From: an uncultured Agathobacter sp.
GTDB lineage: Bacteria > Bacillota > Clostridia > Lachnospirales > Lachnospiraceae
DNA: 64,000 nucleotides
Reading direction: 5' to 3'
Assembly: GCA_934316545.1 (NCBI GenBank)
Contig: CAKRDT010000008.1
Coordinates: 1 to 64,000 of the forward strand
The translations under genes and the position numbers were made by a program. The stretch's first letter is position 1, and each line of letters opens with the position of its first letter. Under the pieces are notes generated by a model, which saw nothing but the letters and a program-made list of their open reading frames with translations, did no database searches and had not been told where the DNA came from. Positions 1-9,270 of the stretch are shown in pieces.

Positions 1-150
1 TAGGAGAAGGTATTTTTACTATGGGGTATAGCAAAAACTATATAATGTATTGGGGGGTTTTTACGGTTATTATAATAGCATGGTTTCCAAAAGAAGTGTG
101 CACAAACTTCACAAAAGTTCATGTCCGTTTTTGTGCAATGTGTACAATGC

Positions 151-189
151 GAATTCGTTCGCACACAAATTACATGTACGAACGAATTC
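151..189. repeat. Inverted repeat downstream of ftsH
   Basis: Two perfect 11-base arms, GAATTCGTTCG at 151-161 and CGAACGAATTC at 179-189, flank a 17-base loop in the gene-free stretch beyond the ftsH stop. No U-rich run follows on the minus strand, so it is not a standard intrinsic terminator. It may be an RNA 3'-end structure or a protein-binding dyad. Nothing else was recognised in bases 1-215. Confidence 0.5.
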
Positions 190-215
190 CATTTTCGCTA
201 TTCTTAATCCAATTT

Positions 216-2033
216 TTAAAACAGCGCCTCAAATTCTTCTCTTGTTATTTTTTCTTTTTCCAAAAGAAGATCCGCGCAACGATCAAGCACATCCCTGTGT
301 TCGCCAATGATGCGCTTAGCCTCTTCATAGGCATGATCAATCATATTCTTAACTTCCGCATCAATCGCAGACGCAACTCCCTCGCTGTAGTTGTGCGCAT
401 GTGCAAGATCACGTCCAATGAACACTTCGTCATCATCCTCTTTGTAGCAGATAAGTCCAATGTTTTCCGACATTCCGTAACGTGTCACCATATCACGCGC
501 CATCTGTGTCGCCTGCTTGATGTCCTGGGAAGCACCGGTTGTGATATCGTCAAAGACAAGTTCTTCCGCAACACGACCGCCAAGATCCACAATAATTTCC
601 TGTAACATACGTCCCTTGGAATTAAACATCTCATCTTTCTCCGGAAGCGGCATCGTATAGCCGGCAGCGCCGGTTCCGGTCGGAATAATGGATACGGTGT
701 GTACCGGTCCGACATCCGGAAGTACATGGAAGAGTATCGCATGTCCGGCTTCATGGAACGCCGTAATCTTCTTTTCCTTCTCGGAAATGATACGGCTGCG
801 CTTCTCCGCACCGATTCCAACCTTAATAAAAGATTTCTGAATATCCGCCTGCATAATAAATCCGCGGTTTTCCTTCGCGGCAAGAATTGCCGCCTCGTTC
901 AGCAGATTCTCAAGATCCGCACCTGTAAATCCTGCTGTAGTCTGAGCAACCTGCTTTAAATCGACATCTTCACCAAGAGGTTTATTCTTTGCATGCACAG
1001 CCAGAATTTCCTCGCGCCCCTTAACATCCGGTCTTCCGACTACAATCTTACGGTCAAATCGTCCCGGACGCATGATGGCCGGATCAAGTATATCCACACG
1101 GTTGGTTGCAGCCATAACAATGATTCCCTCATTGACACCAAATCCATCCATTTCAACAAGCATCTGATTGAGTGTCTGTTCACGTTCATCATGACCTCCG
1201 CCCATACCGGTTCCACGTCGTCTTGCGACTGCATCAATCTCATCGATAAACACGATACATGGTGCATTCTTTTTTGCATCCTCAAAAAGATCTCTCACAC
1301 GGGATGCACCGACACCGACAAACATCTCAACAAAATCCGAACCGGAAATGCTAAAAAACGGTACTCCCGCTTCTCCGGCAACCGCCTTTGCAAGTAATGT
1401 CTTACCGGTTCCCGGAGGTCCGACAAGAAGCACTCCCTTCGGGATACGCGCACCGAGTTTTGTATATTTTTTCGGATCTCGCAGGAAATCCACAAGTTCT
1501 TCAAGCTCTTCTTTTTCCTCACGCAGTCCTGCGACATTGGCAAACGAAGTCTTATTGTCCTCCTCCGTAGATAACTTTGCGCGGCTCTTGCCAAAGCTCA
1601 TCATCTTGCCGCCTCCGCTATTGGCTGCCGCATTATTGTTCATAATCACAAACAGGATAAAGAACGCCCCGAAAATCAGCAAATACGGCAAAAGTGTCAT
1701 GATCCAGCTTTCTGCCGGCACATCCTCAAGCGTATAGTTATCAAACTTTTCATCGTCCATCATGCTTTGCATCTCGTTGATATCCGATGCATACAAATAC
1801 TGCTGCGCTCCATCTTTTAGTTTAATCCGCAGACTACCGGTTGGCACTTCACGATTCTGAACAACCTTGACATAAGTCACATCCCCTTTGCCTAATGCCT
1901 TCTGAAAATCTGATTTCGTGTAAGAACTCGTTGTCGTATTCCCGCTTAGTCCATACCAGATCAGTATCACTACGAGAATCAACACCGCATAAAAACCAAA
2001 TCCACGAAATCCATTCCTATTTCTTGTATTCAC
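216..2033 (-). CDS. ftsH: ATP-dependent zinc metalloprotease FtsH
   Basis: Membrane-anchored AAA+ protease that degrades misfolded and regulatory membrane proteins as a hexamer on the cytoplasmic face. The 605-residue protein has an N-terminal membrane segment (about 14-29), an extracytoplasmic domain, and a second membrane segment (about 112-131). Walker A GPPGTGKT is at about 205-212, followed by a Walker B with FIDEIDA, and the zinc site HEAGH is near residue 430. Length is normal for the family, slightly short at the C-terminus. The start is GTG at 2033 with AGGAG seven bases upstream. It is the last gene of the block spoIIE-tilS-hpt-ftsH, the same order as in Bacillus. In that genus FtsH supports sporulation; that is family knowledge. 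Confidence 0.97.
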   Translation of the reverse strand: MNTRNRNGFRGFGFYAVLILVVILIWYGLSGNTTTSSYTKSDFQKALGKGDVTYVKVVQNREVPTGSLRIKLKDGAQQYLYASDINEMQSMMDDEKFDNYTLEDVPAESWIMTLLPYLLIFGAFFILFVIMNNNAAANSGGGKMMSFGKSRAKLSTEEDNKTSFANVAGLREEKEELEELVDFLRDPKKYTKLGARIPKGVLLVGPPGTGKTLLAKAVAGEAGVPFFSISGSDFVEMFVGVGASRVRDLFEDAKKNAPCIVFIDEIDAVARRRGTGMGGGHDEREQTLNQMLVEMDGFGVNEGIIVMAATNRVDILDPAIMRPGRFDRKIVVGRPDVKGREEILAVHAKNKPLGEDVDLKQVAQTTAGFTGADLENLLNEAAILAAKENRGFIMQADIQKSFIKVGIGAEKRSRIISEKEKKITAFHEAGHAILFHVLPDVGPVHTVSIIPTGTGAAGYTMPLPEKDEMFNSKGRMLQEIIVDLGGRVAEELVFDDITTGASQDIKQATQMARDMVTRYGMSENIGLICYKEDDDEVFIGRDLAHAHNYSEGVASAIDAEVKNMIDHAYEEAKRIIGEHRDVLDRCADLLLEKEKITREEFEALF

Positions 2034-2085
2034 TCTGCAACTCCTTTTCTGTTACGCAATTGCTGTTTCATCCGCAATCACTCTA

Positions 2086-2628
2086 TTATTCCGCATCTTC
2101 CACAAAACCAATATAAGGAAGATTACGGTATCTCTGATCATAATCAAGACCAAATCCGACAACGAACTTATCAGGAATTACAAATCCTGTATAATCCACT
2201 TTCAGATCATTCACCACGCGGCGCTCCGGCTTATCGAGAAGCGTGCAGATTGTCAGTGTCTTCGGCTTACGGCTCTCAAACAAGGAAACCAGACGGCTTA
2301 ATGTATGACCGGAATCCACAATATCTTCCACGATAATGACATTCTCTCCCTCGATGGACTGTTCGAGATCCTTCTTGACATTGACAACTCCGGACGAACT
2401 TGTTGCTGCACCGTAGCTTGACACCGACATAAAATCAATGGTCATCGGTAATTCAATTCGTTTTGCAAGTTCCGTTGTAAAGAAAATAGATCCCTTCAGA
2501 ATACAGACAAGATATACGGACTCTCCCTCAAATTTTTTGGTAATCTCTGCACCCATCTGTGCAATTCGCTCATTGAGCTGCTCTTCTGTCAAATGAACTG
2601 ATATGTTATGCTTCTTACTATAATCCAT
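2086..2628 (-). CDS. hpt: Hypoxanthine phosphoribosyltransferase
   Basis: Purine salvage enzyme that converts hypoxanthine or guanine plus PRPP to IMP or GMP. The 180-residue protein shows the PRPP-binding loop VIIVEDIVDSGHTLS in the middle, the flexible-loop MSVSSYG segment, and a C-terminal VGFGLDYDQRYRNLPYIG typical of bacterial Hpt. An in-frame GTG lies just upstream, but the ATG at 2628 sits eight bases after AAGGAGG and is the better start. Its 5' end overlaps the 3' end of tilS by 11 bases, so the two are probably translationally coupled. The neighbours tilS and ftsH match the conserved Firmicutes order. Confidence 0.96.
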   Translation of the reverse strand: MDYSKKHNISVHLTEEQLNERIAQMGAEITKKFEGESVYLVCILKGSIFFTTELAKRIELPMTIDFMSVSSYGAATSSSGVVNVKKDLEQSIEGENVIIVEDIVDSGHTLSRLVSLFESRKPKTLTICTLLDKPERRVVNDLKVDYTGFVIPDKFVVGFGLDYDQRYRNLPYIGFVEDAE

Positions 2629-4066
2629 CACTTGTTCCTCCTTCGTAACTAAGTTCCAAAATCATGCGGCTTGTACGCTCAAGCTGCGCTCCCCGTCCCA
2701 TTCTGCCTCCTACAACCCATAGAATCTGGGAGCCGTCGGCAACAAGAAGCGTCGTATCCCGCTCCTTTGACGGAATCTTTTGATCAATAAAATAATCGGA
2801 TAGCTTCTTGCGATGCCCTTTATCGTCCATCACAAAATAATCCTGATTTCTTCTGGTTCTGATAGAAAAACCAAATTTAATTTTATCATAGTCAAACCAT
2901 TTCGTATATATTTTTTGCGGAATTTCCGACAAATCCCCCTCAAATTTAAAAACACGCATGGAAAAACATGCCGCTCCATCTGTTCCCGACACATATTTTT
3001 TTTCTTTTGAAGCTGCTATCTCAGCCAAAACTTCTGCCGTTATCTTTGTTTCTGCATCCGCGACCGGCTTTTGTATGTCCCCTCGATGCCGAATCCATAT
3101 GACATCATAACTTCGTTCCGCAGTCAGTTGATAGGGAAGATTCACGCTTCGCCCGGTCTGCTTTTGGGCAAGTTCAAGCACGGAAAAAATGTGACTGGCC
3201 TGTATATCCCTCCTGGCTCCCGCCGCCTGCGCGACCGCATGATGTATCAGTCTCGTCCGCATAATTTCCGGAAGCTCCAAAAGCGGTTTTACCTTGATCA
3301 CAGTATCCTCATCTTCCTGCACAACGATCTGATCCGATGCCTGTGCAAGCTGTATATCCATGTAATCACGAACCTGATTCATCTGCTCCGCGAGCCTGTT
3401 CAGATGCATGACAGCCTGTGCATTGACTTCACACAGCTGCGGAAGAACTTTATGGCGGATACGGTTGCGGCTGTAAACAAGTTCATGATTGGTTGCATCC
3501 GTACAATAATCCTGATCCCGCACATGCAGCTCCTGTTCAATCTGGGCACGACTGCACCCGAGAAGAGGACGTATATAAGTTACATTCTGCCCATCGCTTC
3601 GCACCGGCCGGATGCCACACAATCCATCAAGACCACTTCCTCTTGCCATCTGAAAAAGCATCGTCTCTGCATTATCTTCCATGTGATGGGCCAGTGCAAT
3701 CCTGCTCGCAGGATATTTCCCCGCTTCCCGCTTAAGAGCTTCATACCGCAAAAAGCGGGCTGCTTCCTCCTCACCCATTCGATACTCTCTGGCATATGCC
3801 GGCACATCAACCGGATGAATCACACAGTCAATTCCTTTTGCCGCACAAAACTTCTGTACAAACTTTGCATCTGCCACGCTCTCTCCACCCCGGATTCCAT
3901 GTTCCACATGCACAACACGAAGGGTAAAGTCGAAGCGTTCGGACAAATCCGCCAGCACACAGCACATGCAGACCGAGTCTGCGCCTCCCGACACCCCGGC
4001 AATCACACAGTCTCCGGGGCTGATCATATTCCATTGTCTGATAAACGCTGCAACCTCTTCAATCAT
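2618..4066 (-). CDS. tilS: tRNA(Ile)-lysidine synthetase TilS
   Basis: Modifies C34 of the CAU-anticodon tRNA-Ile to lysidine using ATP and lysine, which changes the codon read from AUG to AUA. The 482-residue protein carries the N-type ATP pyrophosphatase motif SGGADSVCM at about 26-34, the LAHHMEDNAET motif near residue 125, and a C-terminal TilS domain ending in an MGRGAQLERTSR-like stretch. ATG at 4066 is preceded by GGGAG, which lies inside the end of spoIIE; the spoIIE stop and tilS start overlap as TAATG. Length is within the family range. It is essential in most bacteria. Confidence 0.96.
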   Translation of the reverse strand: MIEEVAAFIRQWNMISPGDCVIAGVSGGADSVCMCCVLADLSERFDFTLRVVHVEHGIRGGESVADAKFVQKFCAAKGIDCVIHPVDVPAYAREYRMGEEEAARFLRYEALKREAGKYPASRIALAHHMEDNAETMLFQMARGSGLDGLCGIRPVRSDGQNVTYIRPLLGCSRAQIEQELHVRDQDYCTDATNHELVYSRNRIRHKVLPQLCEVNAQAVMHLNRLAEQMNQVRDYMDIQLAQASDQIVVQEDEDTVIKVKPLLELPEIMRTRLIHHAVAQAAGARRDIQASHIFSVLELAQKQTGRSVNLPYQLTAERSYDVIWIRHRGDIQKPVADAETKITAEVLAEIAASKEKKYVSGTDGAACFSMRVFKFEGDLSEIPQKIYTKWFDYDKIKFGFSIRTRRNQDYFVMDDKGHRKKLSDYFIDQKIPSKERDTTLLVADGSQILWVVGGRMGRGAQLERTSRMILELSYEGGTSDGL

Positions 4067-5934
4067 TACTTCTCCCAGATGCCGGTGACTACGATTGTCA
4101 TATCGTCAGGCACATGTCCACCCGTGTAGCTTACCACACGCTCCATCAGTGTATCGGCACACACGCCGGCATTCTCTGTTTTCATCTCCTGTATCATATC
4201 CGCAAAAATGACTTCCGGATTCTTAACATGTAGATATTCTAACACACCATCTGTAACCATTACAAGGAAATCCCCATTGGTGAGCTTCTCCTTTTGTACC
4301 GCAGGGATCTGATCGGTTTCGACTCCCGCCGGAAGCGATGCCCCGCTTATGCAGCGCACCTCTTTGGAAGTTCGCACAAACGAAGCCGCCGCGCCGATCT
4401 TCGTAACCATAAGCTCTCCCGTATATAAATCAATCCCGGCAAAATCAAGCGTGGAATAGGACTCGTTATCGCCTTTTAATACCATTGTAGAATTCATCAT
4501 CCGGATCGCAGTCTCCCTCGGGAATCCTGCTTCCATCAGTTTTTCAATCAGTTCCACAACCATCTCGCTTTCTTTGCTCGCCGCAGTTCCGCTGCCCATT
4601 CCATCCGACAGGCAAATGTGGTAGCTTCCGGTGTCCAATGCAAAAAGTGAAAAATTATCACCATTTGCGGCAGAATGTTCTTTCGCTCTGGTCGCAATCG
4701 CAGACATCGCATAATATGCGGTATCTTCATATACCGTTACCATAACCGGATCCTTTGTAAAAATAGATCTGGCATCTTTCTGCAGGCGGAGTGTAAGCCC
4801 TGTGGCACGCTCCAGTGCACGAAGATAGTTTTTCGCCGGAATCCCTCCGCCCCACTTGCTTGCAACCATCGCGGTCACAAATTTTCGTTTGTTTTCATCT
4901 TCATACAAATGGATCTGTTCCGCAACAAGCCCCCGTTCTTTTACCTCATATGCAATCTTTGCCAACAATACTTTCGACTGCGCATCCAGATTTGTCGGTT
5001 CCTTTGTCCAATCCTGCATGACAAGTGCCATTGCATCCAGTTGATCCGCAATCACGCGGCGATTGCTGCGAAGCCTTTGATACCATGCTTCATTTAATTC
5101 CATTCGGGAAAAAGCCCATATCGCCTCCTCGACCATCCATAAATAACGCGGACATTCCTGCACATAATTTTTCTCGATGATCTCCTCCCTTGGATGGTGT
5201 GCGATCACCGCCAACAGCATGCTTTTGAGCCGCTGCGACAATTCATTCTCCTTTTGTTCCCAGCAGACCGCACATCCATCACACGCCGCACATAATTTCC
5301 CTGTGATCTCCTGCTGAAGCAATTCCACACTCTCATGCCCGCTCTTTTCTGTCCTTTTATCCATTGCAAGAAACGCAACCGACAATTCATCTACCGCTTC
5401 CGCAAGTGCATAGATCCTGCCGTCACGATGATAAGCCGGCTGCGCCATAGCGGGATGTTCTTTCCTTGTCCATGAATGGTTCAGCTCCGCTGCCATATGA
5501 TACAGATAATGAATCAATACCGTCGCCCCCATAACGAATATGCCTTCACAGATACCAAGGATCAACGCCCTGGTATCCATTACGGAAAAAAGCACCCCCG
5601 AACAGTTCATAACTGTTACTGCAAGTCCCGTAAGAAATCCTGCTACCCATCCGCCGCAACGATGATTCGCCCAACGGTAAAAATGAATTCCCACTCCACT
5701 GACAAGCAGAATAAACACATACTTCACCGTTGTGCCGATTGGCATCCCCCAGCCCATTCCGGCAAGAATTCCTATGTAAAGCAATACATTTTTCCTTTGA
5801 TCCAGACAACAGCCGGCATAGAAAGCCGGCACAAGCGGATAATAACCGAGAATGCACAACAGACTGCTGCATGCCCCCAGAATTGCACACACGACTTTAC
5901 CCAGACCTTCCACGATTTTATTTTGTGTACTCAT
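4066..5934 (-). CDS. spoIIE: Stage II sporulation protein E (PP2C phosphatase)
   Basis: In Bacillus this membrane phosphatase dephosphorylates SpoIIAA to activate sigma-F in the forespore and also interacts with FtsZ. The 622-residue protein has an N-terminal membrane region (about 13-147, five or six hydrophobic segments), a central linker with a CAACDGCAVCWEQ cysteine cluster near 190-205, and a C-terminal PP2C domain. PP2C landmarks are LSDGMGSG and VTDGVLEY. It is much shorter than the roughly 800-residue Bacillus protein, and the loss is mainly in the membrane part, where Bacillus has about ten segments. The start has AGGAGGTG upstream. It heads spoIIE-tilS-hpt-ftsH and has its own promoter (see 6019-6051). 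Confidence 0.95.
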   Translation of the reverse strand: MSTQNKIVEGLGKVVCAILGACSSLLCILGYYPLVPAFYAGCCLDQRKNVLLYIGILAGMGWGMPIGTTVKYVFILLVSGVGIHFYRWANHRCGGWVAGFLTGLAVTVMNCSGVLFSVMDTRALILGICEGIFVMGATVLIHYLYHMAAELNHSWTRKEHPAMAQPAYHRDGRIYALAEAVDELSVAFLAMDKRTEKSGHESVELLQQEITGKLCAACDGCAVCWEQKENELSQRLKSMLLAVIAHHPREEIIEKNYVQECPRYLWMVEEAIWAFSRMELNEAWYQRLRSNRRVIADQLDAMALVMQDWTKEPTNLDAQSKVLLAKIAYEVKERGLVAEQIHLYEDENKRKFVTAMVASKWGGGIPAKNYLRALERATGLTLRLQKDARSIFTKDPVMVTVYEDTAYYAMSAIATRAKEHSAANGDNFSLFALDTGSYHICLSDGMGSGTAASKESEMVVELIEKLMEAGFPRETAIRMMNSTMVLKGDNESYSTLDFAGIDLYTGELMVTKIGAAASFVRTSKEVRCISGASLPAGVETDQIPAVQKEKLTNGDFLVMVTDGVLEYLHVKNPEVIFADMIQEMKTENAGVCADTLMERVVSYTGGHVPDDMTIVVTGIWEK

Positions 5935-6018
5935 AGCACACCTCCTATCCCAGTTTTTAAACAGGTAATTGCAAAACCGGTACGGCAGCGATCCCCATTA
6001 CCTGATTTTCAACCATGG

Positions 6019-6083
6019 ATTATACATAAGAGGGTGTAAAATACTTGTCACAATTTCTACGTGTTTTCAAAAACTTATCGGCA
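6019..6083 (-). promoter_or_regulatory. spoIIE promoter, long-spacer sigma-A type with a possible 0A box
   Basis: On the minus strand TATAAT (6024-6019) is preceded by GTGACA (6051-6046), a 5/6 match to TTGACA, with a 21-base spacer. In Bacillus subtilis the spoIIE promoter is also a sigma-A promoter with an abnormal 21-base spacer that needs Spo0A. A TGCCGAT sequence at 6083-6077 matches 6 of 7 positions of the Spo0A box TGTCGAA. The assignment rests on this resemblance. The 244-base gap upstream of spoIIE holds nothing else recognised. Confidence 0.55.
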
Positions 6084-6178
6084 AAACCTCTCTTTACACT
6101 CGATTCGAGGGAATTCATGCTTGATTCATATATTATGCTTTGACATAAAAAGAAGCACAAGGCTTCCACCTCATGCTT

Positions 6179-6475
6179 CTAATCATCGCTCTCCTTGAAG
6201 ATAATCTCATTCTTATAAGTAAGCCCCAGCTTACTCTTTGCGATATCTTCATAATATTCGCTCGACTGCATGTACTTTTCAAGATCATCGATCTCAGAAG
6301 AACGCTGCGTCTCCTGCTCATATTGCTCCTTAAGTTCATTCTCACGCACCATGTAGTCCGCGTCTTTTTGCTTTAACTGATAAATCTGTATCGCCATAAC
6401 CGCAACAAACACCACAACGATCATGCTGATACACACAGTACCCGTACTACGGCGTCTTCTTTTTCTTTTCTTCAT
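6179..6475 (-). CDS. divIC: Septum formation initiator, DivIC/FtsB type
   Basis: Small bitopic division protein that in other Firmicutes joins FtsL and DivIB at the septum. The 98-residue product begins with a basic cytoplasmic stretch (KKRKRRRRS), has one membrane segment at about 12-31 and a coiled-coil extracellular region rich in E, Q and K, and ends with the SKLGLTYKNEIIFKE motif typical of DivIC/FtsB. The start is ATG at 6475, which has GGAG seven to nine bases upstream. A longer open frame exists, but its extra N-terminus overlaps yabQ and has no ribosome site. ATG overlaps the yabQ stop by four bases. Confidence 0.9.
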   Translation of the reverse strand: MKKRKRRRRSTGTVCISMIVVVFVAVMAIQIYQLKQKDADYMVRENELKEQYEQETQRSSEIDDLEKYMQSSEYYEDIAKSKLGLTYKNEIIFKESDD

Positions 6476-6870
6476 TCTTCCGTCTCCTGATTCCTGTGAA
6501 GTTTCTTTAATTCTATTGTAACGGCTTTTGTCACTCTTTTCAATCGCTTTTTGGCAGCAAGAATCCATTTTGTAGCGATCCTCATAAACCACCGCCCGAA
6601 CAAAATGCCATAGACCAGCGCCCCGGCACCGATTCCCAGCAGCATATACCCCCGAATGATTCCATTATTTACCTGACATGCTTTCAGAAAAAGCCACCCT
6701 CCGGCTGCAACCCAATACACCAGATCCTCAATTGAAACCAGAATGATTCCATGTGGAGCAATGCGTCGAATCACGCGAATCATGTCATATACAAGGGAAA
6801 GTCCTGCCCCAGAAAGAAATGCCTGCCCCAACAGAATGAGTTCCTGTTCAAGTCCTTCAACCGGGTTCAT
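6472..6870 (-). CDS. yabQ: Spore cortex biosynthesis protein YabQ
   Basis: Membrane protein required for spore cortex formation in Bacillus. The 132-residue protein has hydrophobic segments at about 8-25, 40-66 and 72-95 and a basic tail, with the YDMIRVIRR motif of the YabQ family after the first segment. It overlaps yabP upstream and divIC downstream by four bases each (ATGA junctions), so yabP-yabQ-divIC is a tightly coupled operon in the same order as Bacillus. Family function is established only in a few species; the call rests on sequence resemblance plus gene order. Confidence 0.9.
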   Translation of the reverse strand: MNPVEGLEQELILLGQAFLSGAGLSLVYDMIRVIRRIAPHGIILVSIEDLVYWVAAGGWLFLKACQVNNGIIRGYMLLGIGAGALVYGILFGRWFMRIATKWILAAKKRLKRVTKAVTIELKKLHRNQETEE

Positions 6871-7145
6871 GAGGAAAGCAGCTTTCCGAAAAAGGAGTCT
6901 TTTCGTCCGGGCATCTGTGAATAATTCAGCGAATCGACCTGTCCGTCGATATCCACTTCGCCCTTATCGAGATCCAGACGATTCACATGAAGATCTTTAC
7001 CTTTGACATGAAGCATTCCCTGCTCCGTCTCAAGCAGAAGTTCGTTCAGATCAAAGGAATGTACATCAATAACCCCTGTAAAACTTGCAGCTTTGCGATC
7101 ATTCAATATAAGTTTGTGCTGTCGGGTAACGGTTTTGTCTTCCAT
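6867..7145 (-). CDS. yabP: Sporulation protein YabP
   Basis: YabP family protein needed for spore cortex assembly, related to YqfC. The 92-residue product starts MEDKTVTRQHKL and shows the family pattern: HKLILNDRKAASFTGVIDV, then two beta-rich blocks with LLLETEQGMLHVKGKDLHV and LDLDKGEVDIDGQVDSL. The open frame runs further upstream to 7226, but ATG at 7145 has GGAGG ten bases before it, so that start is chosen. It sits between rqcP and yabQ as in Bacillus. Low molecular weight and lack of a signal peptide agree with a cytoplasmic or mother-cell location. Confidence 0.9.
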   Translation of the reverse strand: MEDKTVTRQHKLILNDRKAASFTGVIDVHSFDLNELLLETEQGMLHVKGKDLHVNRLDLDKGEVDIDGQVDSLNYSQMPGRKDSFFGKLLSS

Positions 7146-7239
7146 TCCACTATTGCCTCCCAATGTATTTCTACATTCAGTATATGAAACAATTTCCGAA
7201 ATATCCCATACAACAACATGGATCAAACATCATGATGCT

Positions 7240-7479
7240 TTAAATATATTCAAACAGATCCTTTGCTTCTTCTTTCTTGGTGGTATCCTGAATATTCAGT
7301 ACACGTACCTTAACCGATTTCTGTCCAAAAAGAATCTCGATTTCGTCACCAACCTTAACGTTGGTCGATGCCTTAGCAGGCTTTCCGTTTACCATGACTC
7401 GTCCCGCATCACAGGCCTCATTCGCAACGGTTCTTCTCTTGATCAGGCGGGATACCTTTAAAAACTTATCCAATCTCAT
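7240..7479 (-). CDS. rqcP: S4-domain RNA-binding protein RqcP (YabO/Hsp15-like)
   Basis: A 79-residue protein that is almost entirely an S4 RNA-binding domain: MRLDKFLKVSRLIKRRT at the N-terminus and the loop GRVMVNGKPAKASTNVKVGD. In Bacillus the equivalent YabO/RqcP binds the 50S subunit with RqcH and helps add poly-alanine tails to stalled nascent chains; that is family knowledge. The position between hup and yabP matches the Bacillus order (yabO-yabP-yabQ-divIC) and supports RqcP over other S4 proteins. The ATG at 7479 follows a GGGAAAG-like ribosome site. Confidence 0.9.
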   Translation of the reverse strand: MRLDKFLKVSRLIKRRTVANEACDAGRVMVNGKPAKASTNVKVGDEIEILFGQKSVKVRVLNIQDTTKKEEAKDLFEYI

Positions 7480-7490
7480 TTCTTTCCCTC

Positions 7491-7523
7491 AAAAAAAGTG
7501 GAGCCCCTCAAAGGTGCTCCACT
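7491..7523 (-). terminator. Intrinsic terminator of hup
   Basis: On the minus strand an 8-base-pair stem (AGTGGAGC / GCTCCACT) is followed by seven U residues (7497-7491). It lies 14 bases beyond the hup stop codon, between hup and rqcP, so hup is probably a separate unit. Confidence 0.9.
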
Positions 7524-7537
7524 GACAATTAGCAAAA

Positions 7538-7810
7538 CTAGTTTAAAGAATCCTTTAAAGCCTTACCAGCTTTAAACTTAGGTGCCTTAGAAGCCGGGAT
7601 TGTGATCTCCTGCTTAGTCTGTGGGTTTCTGCCTACTCTTGCAGCTCTCTCAGATACTTCGAATGTACCGAAGCCAACTAACTGAACCTTCTCACCCTTC
7701 TTAAGTTCTTCAGCAACAACGTCTGTAAATGCCTTTACTGCTGCCTCTGCATCCTTCTTTGAAATCTCAGCCTTCTCAGCTACAGCTGCGACTAACTCTG
7801 CTTTGTTCAT
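7538..7810 (-). CDS. hup: HU family DNA-binding protein
   Basis: Nucleoid-associated dimer that bends DNA. The 90-residue product begins [22 protein letters not shown] and carries the HU signature [20 protein letters not shown] with the beta-arm residues RNPQT and a [15 protein letters not shown] tail. The ORF extends eight codons upstream, but ATG at 7810 has AGGAGG nine bases before it and matches HU N-termini. It has its own promoter (7837-7864) and terminator (7491-7523). In this position many Clostridia keep an HU gene next to the yabO-yabP block. Confidence 0.97.
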   Translation of the reverse strand: MNKAELVAAVAEKAEISKKDAEAAVKAFTDVVAEELKKGEKVQLVGFGTFEVSERAARVGRNPQTKQEITIPASKAPKFKAGKALKDSLN

Positions 7811-7836
7811 GTCAAAATTCCTCCTATGGGTCATTT

Positions 7837-7864
7837 ATTATATAATTCGAGTTCCTTCTCTCAA
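7837..7864 (-). promoter_or_regulatory. Promoter of hup
   Basis: TTGAGA (7864-7859) and TATAAT (7842-7837) on the minus strand with a 16-base spacer, about 27 bases before the hup ATG. It resembles a sigma-A promoter. Confidence 0.7.
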
Positions 7865-7975
7865 ATTACTTACAAATCTATTTATACTTGTTTTCCTAAT
7901 ATTTGTCAAGGAGAAATGCCTATTTTTGGGGATTTCTCATTCTTAAAAACAACCAAAAATAAGGAGCAAAAATCA

Positions 7976-9250
7976 TCAATTTGACACAATTGAGCTCGAC
8001 TTTGTCATACTTGAAAGCAGATCCTTAATCAGATCGAGTTCTTCCTGCCTCTTTGTGCTTTCCGAATTCTCATTTCCGGAAGTTCCCGATTCTGTAGTAC
8101 CTGACGCTTCGGAAGTCGTTGCGGAGGAACGGCTTTCTTCCGCAGTCGTCTGCGAACTGTCCTCTGTATTTGTCGAATCCCCTGTCACATCTGTCTCTGT
8201 AGAAGCTTCCTCATCCATGAGATTGATGATAATCGTTGATTTCTTGGAGTTGACATAAAGATTTCGCCTCCATACATCATAACCATCCGCATAGACAGCA
8301 ATGGTATGTTGCCCATAAGTAAGCTTGACCGGATTGCTGTAATCCACTTCCTTATCATCAATCAGCAGCACGGATCCCGTTACATCGATCAGGAAACTGA
8401 CCTTGCCGGACTTCGGGCCTTTGCCTTTGATCTTATCCAGATCCACTGTCGTCGTCTGCCCTCGTGCGATCGTAACTTCCGTACTTCCACCCCATCCGTT
8501 ATTTGCAACTGTAAGTTCGTAAGTTCCTTCTTCGACCTGCATCGTAAGATTTTTCGTCACTTCCGTAAAAATCCTGCTTCCAAGCTGCAAAAAGCTTCCC
8601 TCGAAAAGTTTCGTATTGGTAAGCGCAAGTGTCCCCTGCGCCGTCGTAATACGCACAGAGATAATCTGCTTATCCACACCTGTCACGGAAAGGGTATCGC
8701 CTTTGGCAATATCGTCCATCGTCACCCTCTCATCCCCGGAGAATACATACGTACTGTCATCATAGCGATACTTTGAATCCCCAATCTGCAGCATGCCAAG
8801 CTCCGGCGACACATGAAACCGCTTCACATCATCGTACACCCAGGCATCATCCGAAAGCTGCGCATCGCAAAGAATTCCTTCCGCATTGACATTTCCAATC
8901 GTAATCAGCATTCCCTGTACGAACGAAGCAACCGTCGTCCGCTGACCATACTCATCAAGAAAACGCGTTCCTGTTCCATAATAATAACGATATTCCATAC
9001 GATTTTCATAGCGATACAAGCGAAGCGTTTCCTCGATCTGGTCCACAGCCACAACAAGATAAAGATCCTGTTGCCAGATTCCTTCCGGCTCTGTCTGCGC
9101 AGTTGAACGATCCTGCGTTTCCAATGCGATCGAATGATGAAAATAAGTTCCGTTTCCAAGACTTTCCTGCTTGCCGCATCCTGCAAATGCAAGAAGCAGC
9201 CCGACAATGAGTATATATGTAATTATCTGTGATCCATTTACTTTCTTCAT
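7976..9250 (-). CDS. Lipoprotein with PEGA-type domain, unknown function
   Basis: A 424-residue predicted lipoprotein. The N-terminus is MKKVNG, followed by a hydrophobic stretch and the lipobox LAFAGC (Cys near residue 25), so the mature protein is probably anchored outside the membrane. The middle is beta-rich with no family recognised. Residues about 290-360 look like a PEGA surface domain (GSVLLIDDKEVDY, then YGQHTIAVYADGYDVW). The last 75 residues are Ser/Thr/Glu-rich and low complexity. The ATG at 9250 is chosen because it gives a normal signal sequence; an ATG five codons upstream is possible. The next gene upstream is a CotS-like protein 20 bases away, so they may be co-transcribed. 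Substrate or partner unknown. Confidence 0.75.
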   Translation of the reverse strand: MKKVNGSQIITYILIVGLLLAFAGCGKQESLGNGTYFHHSIALETQDRSTAQTEPEGIWQQDLYLVVAVDQIEETLRLYRYENRMEYRYYYGTGTRFLDEYGQRTTVASFVQGMLITIGNVNAEGILCDAQLSDDAWVYDDVKRFHVSPELGMLQIGDSKYRYDDSTYVFSGDERVTMDDIAKGDTLSVTGVDKQIISVRITTAQGTLALTNTKLFEGSFLQLGSRIFTEVTKNLTMQVEEGTYELTVANNGWGGSTEVTIARGQTTTVDLDKIKGKGPKSGKVSFLIDVTGSVLLIDDKEVDYSNPVKLTYGQHTIAVYADGYDVWRRNLYVNSKKSTIIINLMDEEASTETDVTGDSTNTEDSSQTTAEESRSSATTSEASGTTESGTSGNENSESTKRQEELDLIKDLLSSMTKSSSIVSN

Positions 9251-9270
9251 AGCTTTAGTATACATGATTT

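Noticed and set aside
3071-4129. A 352-codon plus-strand frame across tilS
   Set aside because: It is antisense to the well-supported TilS gene and its translation is Arg/His/Ser-rich with no family resemblance and no ribosome site.
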